Below, piece after piece: positions 25,656-35,085 of a stretch of 64,000 nt of DNA (position 1 is its first letter; each line of letters opens with the position of its first letter). Source of the DNA: CAZMNY01 sp964635375 (GTDB taxonomy: Bacteria > Planctomycetota > Planctomycetia > Pirellulales > Pirellulaceae); the NCBI GenBank assembly GCA_964635375.1, contig CAZWOU010000012.1, positions 1-64,000 of the forward strand. The letters are read 5' to 3'. A program made the position numbers and the translations under genes. The notes under the pieces are model-generated. The model was given only the letters and a program-made list of their open reading frames with translations, was not told the origin of the DNA and ran no database searches.

Positions 25656-26657
25656 TCATTCTGACTTGATGGATGGTTCAGGCTCGGCCGTCCCCGGCCC
25701 AAACGGAGGGGGCAATGGGGAGGTCTCGCCAGGGGTGCGGAGGGCCGCGTTTTCTGTCGCCATCATCGCCACAAACACATCTTGGTCGATTGAGTCCGAT
25801 AAGAAGCGACTCGCTCCGCTGACAAAAACGACGTTGGCGCCGCCCACATGAAAACTGCTGGCCCTCGCCGTCGCCAGCGAATTCTCGGTATCGGCGAATC
25901 CCTCGTTGAACGCCGAGACGCGTCCCGCCCCGCCGTCCCAACGCGCGTTGTCCCACAGAAAAACAAGCTCCCTCTCCTTGCCGTTGGACCAGGGACCTGC
26001 GGCCGTGTTTTCGCTCAGCAGCAACGTCATCTCGGTACCATCGCGCTGCTGAATGTAAGAGATTCCGATTTTCGGCGAACCGGCGCGGGTCGCGTCCAAG
26101 AAGACACCGTTGGCCGGCCAATCGGGCAAGGCGTCCGTGGCGACCCGTCCGTCCATGTCCGCGTCGGGCAAGCCGCCGTTGGCCACGAAATGGCATGCGG
26201 CAGGTGGCATTTCCCCAATTCCTGGGGCCGCGGGGCACAGCAACATCCCAATCCGAGTCGCTGGATCGTCGCCCTTCATGTCGTCCTCGCCAGCAGCACC
26301 GTACAGCTCGAAGACGTGGGCCCATGGCGTTGTGTTGATGGTCGAACTCGGGCGCAGGTAGGGCAATGTGCTGAAGACCCAGCCTACGTTCCGGCTCATC
26401 TCATCGTCCGACAATTGCCGCTGCCGATACCCAGGGAAGCCTCCCATTTGCTGTTCGTATTCGCTCAACGCAAAGCTGACCAGGAGCATGTTTCGCTCGC
26501 AAGCCGCCCGCCGAGACTTGGCTCGCAACTGCAGTAAATAGGGCGAACCCAAGGTAAGCAGGGCCAGCAAGATGGCGATCAAGACGATCACCTCCCGCAG
26601 GGCGATCCCGTTTCGGTGCCGATTCAGCACTTTCGGGGGGAGACGGCGGCCAAACAT
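25656..26657 (-). CDS. pseudopilin-type DUF1559-like protein
   Basis: A 333-residue protein with a type IV pilin-like start: a basic leader, then G-IALREVIVLIAILLALL, where cleavage after Gly would leave Ile1 and Glu5 as in prepilins. The body and the late segment with FHVGGANVVFVSGASRFLS match the H-X9-G segment of the DUF1559 group in weakened form. A Pro-rich tail closes the protein. Start is uncertain: ATG 26657 gives a leader of about 18 residues, ATG 26726 and a GTG further upstream are possible, and none has a good ribosome site. It may be part of a pseudopilin/secretion system with the divergent neighbour. Confidence 0.7.
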   Translation of the reverse strand: MFGRRLPPKVLNRHRNGIALREVIVLIAILLALLTLGSPYLLQLRAKSRRAACERNMLLVSFALSEYEQQMGGFPGYRQRQLSDDEMSRNVGWVFSTLPYLRPSSTINTTPWAHVFELYGAAGEDDMKGDDPATRIGMLLCPAAPGIGEMPPAACHFVANGGLPDADMDGRVATDALPDWPANGVFLDATRAGSPKIGISYIQQRDGTEMTLLLSENTAAGPWSNGKERELVFLWDNARWDGGAGRVSAFNEGFADTENSLATARASSFHVGGANVVFVSGASRFLSDSIDQDVFVAMMATENAALRTPGETSPLPPPFGPGTAEPEPSIKSE

Positions 26658-26879
26658 CTGGTAATTCTTGACAAACAAAGCTGCGCCCTGTCGAATGAAC
26701 CGAGTAAGATAAACACCATAGCCCATTGGATCGGCGTTTTCGCTCCGATAGATGGAAAAACACGCTTTTGGGGTCACATCTGGCCTAGGTTTTCAGCGAC
26801 CCGGGCCTGCAACCGCGATTTCAAGTCGATTTACCCCATTGCTAGCGGTTCCGGATGCTAGCGGAACGAGGAAGGTGTG

Positions 26880-28784
26880 ATGAACCCCAACTCAACCCAA
26901 TCCCATCTCACTCCGCGCGCTGTCGCGGGGAAGAGACTCCGCCGCCGCGGGCTCACCTTGGTCGAGATGCTCGTCGCCACCACCGTGACGCTGCTGCTCA
27001 TTCTCGGTATGGCCCAGGCGTTCGCCATGATCGGCACGGGGATGGAAAACCGCCGTTCGATCCTGCAGATGTCTAGCCAAGTGCGAGGCGTCATGGTTCA
27101 GTTGGAAGAGGATTTACAGGGGGTGACTGTGCCGGTCCGACCGTGGCCGAATCGCGGAGCCGGACCTGGTTACTTGGAGATCTTTGAGGGTATTGGAAAC
27201 GATGCCGTTCCACTGCCCGGTTTCAGCGAGGTCAGCTCGCTGTTTGGCGACGTCGACGATCGACTGGCTTTCACGACGCGCCGAGTCGGCACGCCATTCT
27301 TAGGACAGGTCTTGCTACCAGGGCCCGACGGCGCCTGGGGGCGAGCGGGTGTCGATGATGACGGCAATGGAATCACCGACACCGACTTGAACGAAGCTGG
27401 CTGGCCTGGCTCAGACGACTTGGCAACGCTCGAATCCGATGTGGCCGAAGTGATTTACAATGTGGTTTACGAGGAATCCGATCCCCAGTTGGATGCGGTG
27501 GACCAAGGCGCGGGACCGGTGTTCTCCCGCCCCGAACCGGGCCAAGGCGAGCTGAGTCTTCATCGACGAGCCCTGCTGGTCCGCCCTGATTTGGCAATCA
27601 ACACCAACCAATTAGTCGGTAGCTTTCTCATCCCGTCCGGTTCGTCCAATGATCTTCGCGACGCCTCACTGCACATCCGCCGATTCTTAGCGATGTCGGA
27701 CATGTCCGTCCGCCTGCGAATCATTGGCAGCGGCCCTTACCAGATTCAGGTTTATGCCAACTCGCTGGCCGACTTGGCTCAACGCGAGAACCGCTACGCA
27801 CACAACCCAATTATCCGGCGAAGCCGCGTGGGAAGCTATTCAACCGCAACTTACTCACTTGCGCCGCCGGCCCTTCGCGCTTTCCCCCACCAAATGGAAG
27901 TCGATCCGCTCTACGGCGACCCAACGCGTGTCAGCATTACGTCGGTCGACCAGCGTTCGATGTTTCCCAAGCGAGACAGCACCGATCCGATCGAGTTGCT
28001 GCATTTTCAGCATTACGGAGACGAAGCGGGCGAGACGATCGCCTTGTCCCAAGTGCTCGGGTTCGACATTCGCGTCTTCGACGCCTTGGCTCAAGTTCGC
28101 ACAAGCCCCGGCCCCGACGGTCGTTGGGGCACCAGCGGGCTGGATGACAACAATGACGGCTCCGTGGACAACATTTATGAGGCTGGAGCGCCGGCCTCTG
28201 ATGACTCTGAGGCGTTGACGGTGCAGGACCCGGCGATCCAGAAATGGCTGAGCAACAATTCATCGGCAACGTGGGCGCAATTGAATGCGGCCTTTCCCAT
28301 CGTTGGCACAGGGGCCTATGTCGATCTCGGCCACGCGAGACACATTCCATTGACTTCGCAAGTCCGAGCCGTCTTGGCCGTGGGCGTGTTTCCACCTCCC
28401 CCGGCCAGCCCAATCTTGCCGACGCAGTTTTCCAAATTCCCGGCCGCGATGCCGCCAACCTATGACACTTGGTCTTACTTCTACGAACAGGATGGAGTCG
28501 ATCAAAACAATGGGCCCATCGTCGATCTTTCCAACAACGGTCTCGACGACAACGACAATGGCGTGATCGACGATGCGGGCGAAGCCAGTTTCCCTCTGAT
28601 TGATGAAGGTCAAAACGGCATCGACGACGACGGACGAAACGGGGTCGATGATCCTGGCGAACGAGAAACGGCGCCGCCCTATGCGTGGCCTCTTCGCGGA
28701 CTGCAAGTTCGAGTTCGCGTGTACGATGGCAAGACAAGGCAGGTCAGGCAGGGCACCGTGGCTGTCGACTTCATTCCAGAATAG
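26880..28784 (+). CDS. large pseudopilin (PulJ/type II secretion-like) with Asp-rich calcium-binding-like loops
   Basis: A 634-residue protein beginning with a prepilin methylation site: RRRG|LTLVEMLVATTVTLLL, about residues 23-44, with Glu5 after the cleavage site. This suits minor pseudopilins of the PulJ/GspJ kind but the protein is about three times longer. It has several Asp/Asn/Gly loops similar to EF-hand or thrombospondin type 3 calcium loops: DDDGNGITDTD (about 160), DDNNDGSVDN (about 420) and GLDDNDNGVIDD / IDDDGRNGVDD (about 560-585). ATG 26880 is preceded by GAGGAAGG. It lies divergently from another pilin-like gene. Confidence 0.75.
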   Translation: MNPNSTQSHLTPRAVAGKRLRRRGLTLVEMLVATTVTLLLILGMAQAFAMIGTGMENRRSILQMSSQVRGVMVQLEEDLQGVTVPVRPWPNRGAGPGYLEIFEGIGNDAVPLPGFSEVSSLFGDVDDRLAFTTRRVGTPFLGQVLLPGPDGAWGRAGVDDDGNGITDTDLNEAGWPGSDDLATLESDVAEVIYNVVYEESDPQLDAVDQGAGPVFSRPEPGQGELSLHRRALLVRPDLAINTNQLVGSFLIPSGSSNDLRDASLHIRRFLAMSDMSVRLRIIGSGPYQIQVYANSLADLAQRENRYAHNPIIRRSRVGSYSTATYSLAPPALRAFPHQMEVDPLYGDPTRVSITSVDQRSMFPKRDSTDPIELLHFQHYGDEAGETIALSQVLGFDIRVFDALAQVRTSPGPDGRWGTSGLDDNNDGSVDNIYEAGAPASDDSEALTVQDPAIQKWLSNNSSATWAQLNAAFPIVGTGAYVDLGHARHIPLTSQVRAVLAVGVFPPPPASPILPTQFSKFPAAMPPTYDTWSYFYEQDGVDQNNGPIVDLSNNGLDDNDNGVIDDAGEASFPLIDEGQNGIDDDGRNGVDDPGERETAPPYAWPLRGLQVRVRVYDGKTRQVRQGTVAVDFIPE

Positions 28785-28810
28785 GCCGTCACCGAAGCGT
28801 TCAACCGAAT

Positions 28811-29368
28811 TTGACAGCCCACATTATCCATCTCCGCGGCCCTTGGAACATCTCCGCCCTGGCGCGGACGCGCTGGAGCGCCGAGGGCGTCAGTGTTGAA
28901 CTGGACAGCGTTGAACTGGACAGCGTTGAACTGGACGGCGTTGAACTGGACAGCGTTGAACTGGACGGCGTGGACAGGGTCGATCTGCCCGTCGGGGGCC
29001 AACTGAATCCCGTTGGCTCCTGGGCGCCCTTACTGGGCGAATTCCGCGGACGCGTTCTGTATGAGCGCCCTTTTCGCTGCCCGACGGGACTGGCGGGAAA
29101 ATCGGTTTGGCTCGTGGTCGAAGGTGTTGACGCAATGGCCGACGCGTCGCTGAACAACACAGCTTTAGGGAGCATCAACGCGGAGCAAACGCTGCGCGTC
29201 GAGATCAGCCAGCGACTTCAGCCACAAAACCGACTGGCCCTGATTATCGACCTGCCCTCGGTCGACGACGACAGCGCCCCCCTGCCCCGAGTCGATCGAG
29301 CCAGTGCCGGTCGAACCGGCGCCGCATCGGGCGGGCTTATCGGCGGCGTTCGTCTCGAAATTGAATAG
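28811..29368 (+). CDS. beta-sandwich-like conserved protein with short internal repeats
   Basis: A 185-residue protein starting from TTG 28811. The LRGPW segment near the start, and the later FRGRVLYERPF / GKSVWLVVEGVDAMADASLNN segments, recall the sugar-binding sandwich domain of glycoside hydrolase family 2 (beta-galactosidase) N-terminal domains, where VWLxxxGVDxxAxVxLNG is typical. Between them lie five near-identical VELDS/G units. The absence of an ATG start, and the start of protein-like sequence right after TTG, decide this start. No signal peptide is seen. A C-terminal segment is rich in Gly and Arg. Confidence 0.6.
   Translation: MTAHIIHLRGPWNISALARTRWSAEGVSVELDSVELDSVELDGVELDSVELDGVDRVDLPVGGQLNPVGSWAPLLGEFRGRVLYERPFRCPTGLAGKSVWLVVEGVDAMADASLNNTALGSINAEQTLRVEISQRLQPQNRLALIIDLPSVDDDSAPLPRVDRASAGRTGAASGGLIGGVRLEIE
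28892..28966 (+). repeat. five tandem 15-base repeats (VELDS/G codons)
   Basis: Units AGCGTTGAACTGGAC, the first with T at position 3, two beginning with GG in place of AG. All are in frame, encode Val-Glu-Leu-Asp-Ser/Gly, and lie within the sandwich-like protein. The near identity suggests recent expansion and possible length variation between strains. Confidence 0.9.
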
Positions 29369-29487
29369 AACGTTCGCGCGCCGCCGCGGCCCTGTGTGCC
29401 GAAGTTGCTCGAACAATGTTAGACTGTTCGGCTAATCGTCTCAGCCCTGGCGATCTCAGCTACGACAAGTCACTTGGAGCCCGCGCC

Positions 29488-30762
29488 ATGAACGCCTTTC
29501 GCACGCCTTTCATCGTCGTTGTACTCTTGTCGCTCGTTGGCTGCGCCGGTGAACCGCTGAAAGATGACTCGTCAAATGTGGCTCCGCCGCCCGCCAGCGC
29601 AGCCAGCGAGGCGAAGAAGCCTGCGACCAATTCCTCTGAGACAGACCCTCCCGTAACCAGCGCGCCGAAGTTGCTCAGCGATGAACATCTTGCCCAAGGC
29701 TGGATTAGCCTGTTCGACGGTGAGACGCTCTACGGATGGAAGGAGAACAACACGGCGGACTGGCGAGTGGAGGATGGCGCCATCGTCGTCTCAAGTGGTG
29801 ACGTCGGTCTGTTGACCACAACCACTCGCTTCGCAAACTACGAGTTGTACGTGGAGTTCAAGAGCGACACGGGCACGAACAGTGGCATCTTTCTGCGTAC
29901 GCCAACCAAGCCGAAGTCGCCCGACTCGGACTGCTATGAACTGAACATTGCTGACGCTGACAATCCGTTTCCAACCGGAAGTTTGGTGGGGCGTGAAAAA
30001 GTCGAAGGCGATCATCACAAACCAGACTGGCAGCGTTTTCAGGTGACGGTCGACGGCAACCAGGTCATCGTTCGGCTCGATGACGCCGAGGTGCTGAATT
30101 ACCGCGACCCAAAACCGCTTGGAGCGGGGTTTATCGGACTTCAACTGAATCAAGGGCAAGTTGCCTTCCGAAATATTCGACTGCGGCCGCTTGGCGGAGT
30201 CTCGATGTTCGACGGCGAGACGCTGGCTGGCTGGAAAGCGCCGAAATCGGAAAGCGTGTTTAGCGTCACGGAAGCCGGCGAACTGAACGTCAAGAGTGGC
30301 CGGGGCCAGTTAGAGACAGAGAAGTTGTATGGCGATTTCGTCTTGCAGCTTGAGTGTATCAGCCACGCGAACGGTCTCAATTCGGGCATCTTTTTTCGCT
30401 GCGTGCCGGGTTCGCAAATGGATGGTTATGAGAGCCAGATTCACAACGGATTTGTGGACAATGATCGCCGCAAGTCCGTCGACCATGGCACAGGGGGCAT
30501 TTTCAGACGGCAGAAAGCCCGGCTGGTTGTCGCCGACGATCTGACCTGGTTTCAGAAGACCATCGTCGCCGACCGCGACCACATGGCGGTTTGGGTCAAC
30601 GGATACCAGGTCACTGATTGGACGGACACGCGGCCGCCCGACGACAACCCGCGGCGAGGGCTTCGCACGCAGCCCGGCTCGATCATGATTCAAGGCCATG
30701 ACCCGACGACCAACCTGTCGTTTCGCAATTTGAAAATCGCCGCGACCAATGAATCGCCGTAA
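29488..30762 (+). CDS. lipoprotein with two DUF1080 (LamG-like) domains
   Basis: A 424-residue protein with a lipobox LVGC (Cys about 19) and a Ser/Pro/Ala-rich linker, then two consecutive DUF1080 domains. The first (about residues 65-230) begins GWISLFDGETLYGWKE and contains GTNSGIFLRTP. The second (about 235-420) begins VSMFDGETLAGWKA and contains GLNSGIFFRCVPG. These domains have a concanavalin-like fold and in the family act on 3-keto-disaccharides or bind glycans. The start at 29488 opens the lipoprotein signal. The double copy in one protein is unusual but both look intact. Confidence 0.85.
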   Translation: MNAFRTPFIVVVLLSLVGCAGEPLKDDSSNVAPPPASAASEAKKPATNSSETDPPVTSAPKLLSDEHLAQGWISLFDGETLYGWKENNTADWRVEDGAIVVSSGDVGLLTTTTRFANYELYVEFKSDTGTNSGIFLRTPTKPKSPDSDCYELNIADADNPFPTGSLVGREKVEGDHHKPDWQRFQVTVDGNQVIVRLDDAEVLNYRDPKPLGAGFIGLQLNQGQVAFRNIRLRPLGGVSMFDGETLAGWKAPKSESVFSVTEAGELNVKSGRGQLETEKLYGDFVLQLECISHANGLNSGIFFRCVPGSQMDGYESQIHNGFVDNDRRKSVDHGTGGIFRRQKARLVVADDLTWFQKTIVADRDHMAVWVNGYQVTDWTDTRPPDDNPRRGLRTQPGSIMIQGHDPTTNLSFRNLKIAATNESP

Positions 30763-30813
30763 TCGTGCGCGACGAGCCCCCGCTTCGAAGTGTTTGTCCC
30801 AAGAGCTATCCGC

Positions 30814-31788
30814 TCAAGAGGCGTCGTTGAAGCTTTTTGTCGCCCGCAGAGACGTCTCACTGACACAACCGCGGAGTTCCGTGGGCAAGGGGAAATGGAC
30901 TTCTTCTTGGCGAATCGTGATCAGCTCAAGCGCTGCGTTGTACTTCTGCTGCAAATAAGAGACACACTCTTGAACCACCGACTCCGGCGCGCTCGCGCCC
31001 GCGGTGATCAACACCGATTCGACATTCGCGAACCAGGAGTCGTCGATATCCGAAGCGCCATCGACCAAGTAGGCGGGCGGACCGTGGTCGCTGGCCAGTT
31101 CCTTGAGCCGCTGGCTGTTGGAGCTGTTCTGGCTGCCGAGGACGAGCACGACTTCAGCTTTCGGCGCCAACTTGCGAACAGCCTCCTGCCGGTTTTGCGT
31201 CGCGTAGCAAATGTCGTCCTTGGCTGGTCCCTTGATGTCGGGAAAGCGTTGCTTGAGGTGCTCAATGATTCGGCTCGCATCGTCAACCGACAATGTCGTC
31301 TGAGTCAGATAGGCGATCTTGGAGGCGTCGGACACACACAATCGATCGACATCTTGCAGCGATTCAACCAGCACGATCGCTTCCGGCGCCTCGCCCATCG
31401 TTCCGATTACTTCGTCATGGCCTTGGTGACCGATCAACACGATCGTGTACGCTTCTCGCGCGAATCGAATCGCCTCCAAGTGCACTTTGGTCACCAGCGG
31501 GCAAGTCGCATCGATCGTCCGAAGTTCTCGTTGCTTGGCCGCCTCGCGAATAGCGGGCGAGATTCCGTGGGCGGAAAACAGGAGCGTCGCGCCGCGCGGA
31601 ACTTGGGCCAAGTCGTTGACAAAGCGGACGCCGCGACTCCGAAACGTCTCCACAACGTATTTGTTGTGGACGATTTCGTGATACACGTAGATTGGCGTCC
31701 CAAAAGCCTCAATCGCCAACTCAAGGCTCTCGATGGCCATGTTGACGCCAGCGCAGAACCCACGAGGAGCCGCAAGCATGATTCTCAT
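30814..31788 (-). CDS. ispH: 4-hydroxy-3-methylbut-2-enyl diphosphate reductase (IspH)
   Basis: A 324-residue IspH/LytB enzyme of the non-mevalonate (MEP) pathway, reducing HMBPP to IPP and DMAPP. The three Cys ligands of the Fe-S cluster are visible: Cys12 (PRGFCAGVNMA), Cys96 (IDATCPLVTKVH) and Cys194 (DDICYATQNRQ). The catalytic Glu is in GHDEVIGTMGE (Glu126) and TQTTLS is present. It converges with the DUF1080 gene and lies head to head with the hopanoid genes, giving an isoprenoid-supply context. Confidence 0.95.
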   Translation of the reverse strand: MRIMLAAPRGFCAGVNMAIESLELAIEAFGTPIYVYHEIVHNKYVVETFRSRGVRFVNDLAQVPRGATLLFSAHGISPAIREAAKQRELRTIDATCPLVTKVHLEAIRFAREAYTIVLIGHQGHDEVIGTMGEAPEAIVLVESLQDVDRLCVSDASKIAYLTQTTLSVDDASRIIEHLKQRFPDIKGPAKDDICYATQNRQEAVRKLAPKAEVVLVLGSQNSSNSQRLKELASDHGPPAYLVDGASDIDDSWFANVESVLITAGASAPESVVQECVSYLQQKYNAALELITIRQEEVHFPLPTELRGCVSETSLRATKSFNDAS

Positions 31789-31909
31789 TTTCTATCGATC
31801 TCCTTAGACTCATCTTATGAAAACGGCCCGCACTCGGCGAGACGACGACCGCGGACATCCAGTCGGCGATCCCGCACCCCAGTTCACAGGAAACGCGGCG
31901 GTTTGACGA

Positions 31910-32842
31910 ATGTCGTTTGAATTTGACGCACAACTCGCCGCCCTCGGACCAGGAGCCGAGTGGCCTCCGTTTACGCTCAAGACCGCCCAACGGTTCTGTC
32001 GCCAACTGGCCACGGCCCACTATGAGAATTTCCTCACCTGCTCGCTCCTGTTGCCCAGGACCACTCGCCAGGATTTCTACTCACTGTACGCCTATTGCCG
32101 CTGGGCCGACGACATCGCCGACGAAGTCGAATCGAGCAGTCAGAGCCTGCAGCTGCTTGACTGGTGGGAGGAGCTGTTGGCCGACTGCCGGAACAGTCCT
32201 CGTCACCCAGTATTTATCGCATTAGGCGAGCTCATTTCGCGACACGACATGCCGACGAAGCCATTTTCCGATTTGCTGATTGCCTTCCGCCAGGATCAGA
32301 CGAAGACACGATACCAAAACATCGAGGAATTGCTTCAGTACTGCCGCTACTCCGCCAACCCCGTCGGACAGATGGTCTTGCACTTGGGCAATTGCTGGAC
32401 GACTCGCAACGCAGCCGATGCCGATCTGATTTGCACCGCTTTGCAATTGGTCAATTTCTGGCAAGATGTATCGCGAGATTTCGCCGCCGGCCGTGTCTAC
32501 TTACCCCACGAATCCATGGCGACTTTTGACGTTTCCATCGATAGCTTCCCGATGACGAACGCATCTTCCCAATTCCGACAATTGCTTGAATCCGAAGTCG
32601 ACAGAGCCGCCGCAATGTTTGACGCTGGCGAGTCGCTCGCCCTGCGCGTGCCGCCGTGGCTGAGAACAAACGTCGATTTGTTCGTTGCGGGAGGACGAGC
32701 TGTCATCGCTGCGATTCGGGCGCAAAAATATGACGTTTGGACGAGACGCCCCGTTGTCGGTCGCTGGCGGAAGCTGAACATGCTCGCTCGCGCCACCGCT
32801 CGACAATGTCAACATCGTTTGTTCGGAGGCGCCGGCGCATGA
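31910..32842 (+). CDS. hpnC: squalene synthase-like HpnC (hydroxysqualene synthase)
   Basis: A 310-residue member of the squalene/phytoene synthase family. The first Asp-rich motif is DDIADE (67-72), the second FWQDVSRD (183-190). HpnC in the HpnCDE route converts presqualene diphosphate to hydroxysqualene. It is the first of three plus-strand genes; its stop overlaps the next ATG by four bases (ATGA). Assignment as HpnC rather than HpnD rests on gene order and on the shorter similarity to the C-type; I am fairly but not fully sure which of the two it is. Confidence 0.85.
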   Translation: MSFEFDAQLAALGPGAEWPPFTLKTAQRFCRQLATAHYENFLTCSLLLPRTTRQDFYSLYAYCRWADDIADEVESSSQSLQLLDWWEELLADCRNSPRHPVFIALGELISRHDMPTKPFSDLLIAFRQDQTKTRYQNIEELLQYCRYSANPVGQMVLHLGNCWTTRNAADADLICTALQLVNFWQDVSRDFAAGRVYLPHESMATFDVSIDSFPMTNASSQFRQLLESEVDRAAAMFDAGESLALRVPPWLRTNVDLFVAGGRAVIAAIRAQKYDVWTRRPVVGRWRKLNMLARATARQCQHRLFGGAGA

Positions 32843-33693
32843 CAAGCCTCACCGACAGCTACCGCCAGTGTGAACGCTTGTCGAGACGGTCCGCATCGAG
32901 TTTCTATTGGAGCTTCTGGTTGCTGCCCAAGCTCAAGCGGCAGTCGATGTGCGCTCTCTACGCGTTCTCTCGGCGGTCCGACGACCTGGTGGATGATGAA
33001 TCGTTCGACATCAACACTCGCCGCCAAGCTATCCTCAACTGGCGATCCGACTTTGAAACGGCATTGTCCGGTGGAGGATTCCAGCACCCACTGCTCCCGG
33101 CAATATGCGACACCATCGAACAGTTCAACATACCGCCAGCCCTTCTCCGAGACGTAATCGACGGCGTGGAAATGGACCTCGAAAGCCCTCGGTTTGACGA
33201 CTTCACTGAACTCCAAACTTACTGTCGCCGAGTCGCCTCGGCTGTGGGCGTCGCCTGCCTGCACATCTGGGGATTCGACAAAGAGAATGACCTGGTCAAC
33301 TCGGGCGCCGACGCCTGCGGGATTGCTTTTCAACTGACGAACATTCTCCGAGACCTTAAGGAAGACGCGGACCGAGGACGCTGCTATCTGCCTCACTCGG
33401 AAATTGTCAAGTTTGGCTGCGATGAAAAGACGATCCGCAACGCGGATTTGACTGATGGGTTTCGCCGGTTAATGCAATTCCAAATGGAACGCGCCAAATC
33501 GTTGTTTCGTCAAGCCGAGACGATCCGCCCATTCATCCATGAGGACGGCAAACGCATGTTCGGCATGATGCTGGACACCTATCGCGCGATACTTAACAAG
33601 ATCGAAGTAAACAATGGCGACGTGTTCTCTCGACGTATCCGACTCGGCGCCTTCGAGAGAATCGCCATTGCCGGGCGATCCTTTTTGTCCTGA
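32839..33693 (+). CDS. hpnD: presqualene diphosphate synthase HpnD
   Basis: A 284-residue squalene/phytoene synthase family enzyme that condenses two farnesyl diphosphates to presqualene diphosphate. Asp-rich motifs: RRSDDLVDDES (residues 46-55) and NILRDLKEDADRGRCYLP (shown here in 18 residues). It has the typical length of HpnD. ATG 32839 overlaps the previous stop; the upstream frame extension is spurious. It forms a compact operon with hpnC and hpnE. Confidence 0.88.
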   Translation: MTSLTDSYRQCERLSRRSASSFYWSFWLLPKLKRQSMCALYAFSRRSDDLVDDESFDINTRRQAILNWRSDFETALSGGGFQHPLLPAICDTIEQFNIPPALLRDVIDGVEMDLESPRFDDFTELQTYCRRVASAVGVACLHIWGFDKENDLVNSGADACGIAFQLTNILRDLKEDADRGRCYLPHSEIVKFGCDEKTIRNADLTDGFRRLMQFQMERAKSLFRQAETIRPFIHEDGKRMFGMMLDTYRAILNKIEVNNGDVFSRRIRLGAFERIAIAGRSFLS

Positions 33694-33717
33694 CGGTCTC
33701 ATACGACCATTCGCCAG

Positions 33718-35085
33718 ATGAACAACTCAGCAGAAAAACCGGAAACGGCGTCATCTCAGAAAGTGGCCGTGGTAGGCGGCGGGCTGGCTGGCCTAGCGGC
33801 GGCCCAACGCCTTGCCATGCGAGGCGCGCAAGTGACGCTGTTTGAAGCCAAACGCGAACTGGGAGGCCGAGCCGGTTCGTTTCGCGATGAACTCGTTGGC
33901 GACGTCGTTGACCACTGCCAACATGTCGCCATGGGTTGTTGCCGAGACTACCTGCAATTCTGTGAGACAGCCGGCTGTTCGCAGATGTTCGATCGGCACG
34001 ACGTGATTCCCTTCATCGGACCTGCGGGCCGACAGTACGACCTGAAAGCCGCCGCCTGGTTGCCGTCGCCACTACACTTGGCGCCTTCGCTGTTGCGATT
34101 GGGATACCTCTCCATGTGGGAACGGATCCAAGTCGCTCGCGCGATGCTGAAACTGGCCCGTACAGGCCTCGCGGATGAGGGCGCCAGCATCGGCCAGTGG
34201 CTGGCAGGACAGGGGCAGTCGACAAACGCTATCAAGCGTTTCTGGTCAATTGTACTCGTCAGCGCGCTCGGCGAGTCACTCGATCGTGCATCGGTGGCGG
34301 CGGCGAAGAAAGTCTTTGTCGATGGCTTCATGAATACCCGCGACGGCTACAACTTGCTCATACCGACCAAGCCGCTAAAAGCTATCTACGACCAGATCGA
34401 ACACCATCTTGGCCGCCATGGCGTCATGATTCGCAAGTCAACGCCCATTTCCAGAATCACGATTACGGAACGTAGCGGCGAGATGCGAGCGACCTCAGTC
34501 GAGCTTTCGGACGGGTGTTCGGTTCCAGTCGACACGGTCGTCGTCGCCGTCGATTGGCGTTCGCTCGAGAGACTGTTCGAACGGCCGCCAAGCCCGCTGC
34601 TCGAGACCGTCCGCTGGACCCAAACACTTGAAGCCGCCCCGATTACAAGCGTGCACCTTTGGTTTGATCAAGCAATCTTCAAACACATCTCCCACGCCGT
34701 ACTGATCGACCGCCTGTCGCAATGGGTCTTTCGGCGAGAGAGGACGCGGCAAGACCGGGAACGAGGGCAACATTACTACCAAGTCGTGATCAGCGCCTCA
34801 CGCAACCTCGACGAGCGGTGTCGAGACGACGTGGTCGAGGAAGTCCGCAGCGAACTCGCATCGGTCTGGCCCCTAGCCAAAACGGCGAATTTGATTCGAT
34901 CGCGGATGTTAACTCAGAAGAACGCCGTATTCTCCTATCGCCCCGGTCTCGACAGGTCGCGCCCCGCCCAATCGACCGCCATCGGGAATCTCGTGCTCGC
35001 TGGCGATTGGACCGCCACGAGCTGGCCCGCAACCATGGAAGGCGCCGTCCGCAGCGGCTTTATGGCAGCCGAGCTTCTCACGTAG
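33718..35085 (+). CDS. hpnE: hydroxysqualene dehydroxylase HpnE
   Basis: A 455-residue FAD-dependent amine oxidase/phytoene desaturase-type protein. The FAD-binding glycine-rich motif VAVVGGGLAGLAAA is at residues 17-30, the second dinucleotide-fold phrase VTLFEAKRELGGRAGSF follows, and the C-terminal FAD motif is GDWTATSWPATMEGAVRSG. HpnE removes the hydroxyl from hydroxysqualene to yield squalene. It closes the hpnCDE operon, 24 bases after hpnD. Confidence 0.9.
   Translation: MNNSAEKPETASSQKVAVVGGGLAGLAAAQRLAMRGAQVTLFEAKRELGGRAGSFRDELVGDVVDHCQHVAMGCCRDYLQFCETAGCSQMFDRHDVIPFIGPAGRQYDLKAAAWLPSPLHLAPSLLRLGYLSMWERIQVARAMLKLARTGLADEGASIGQWLAGQGQSTNAIKRFWSIVLVSALGESLDRASVAAAKKVFVDGFMNTRDGYNLLIPTKPLKAIYDQIEHHLGRHGVMIRKSTPISRITITERSGEMRATSVELSDGCSVPVDTVVVAVDWRSLERLFERPPSPLLETVRWTQTLEAAPITSVHLWFDQAIFKHISHAVLIDRLSQWVFRRERTRQDRERGQHYYQVVISASRNLDERCRDDVVEEVRSELASVWPLAKTANLIRSRMLTQKNAVFSYRPGLDRSRPAQSTAIGNLVLAGDWTATSWPATMEGAVRSGFMAAELLT

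Noticed and set aside
30790..31920. Plus-strand frame of 376 codons over ispH
   Set aside because: Antisense to a certain IspH enzyme.
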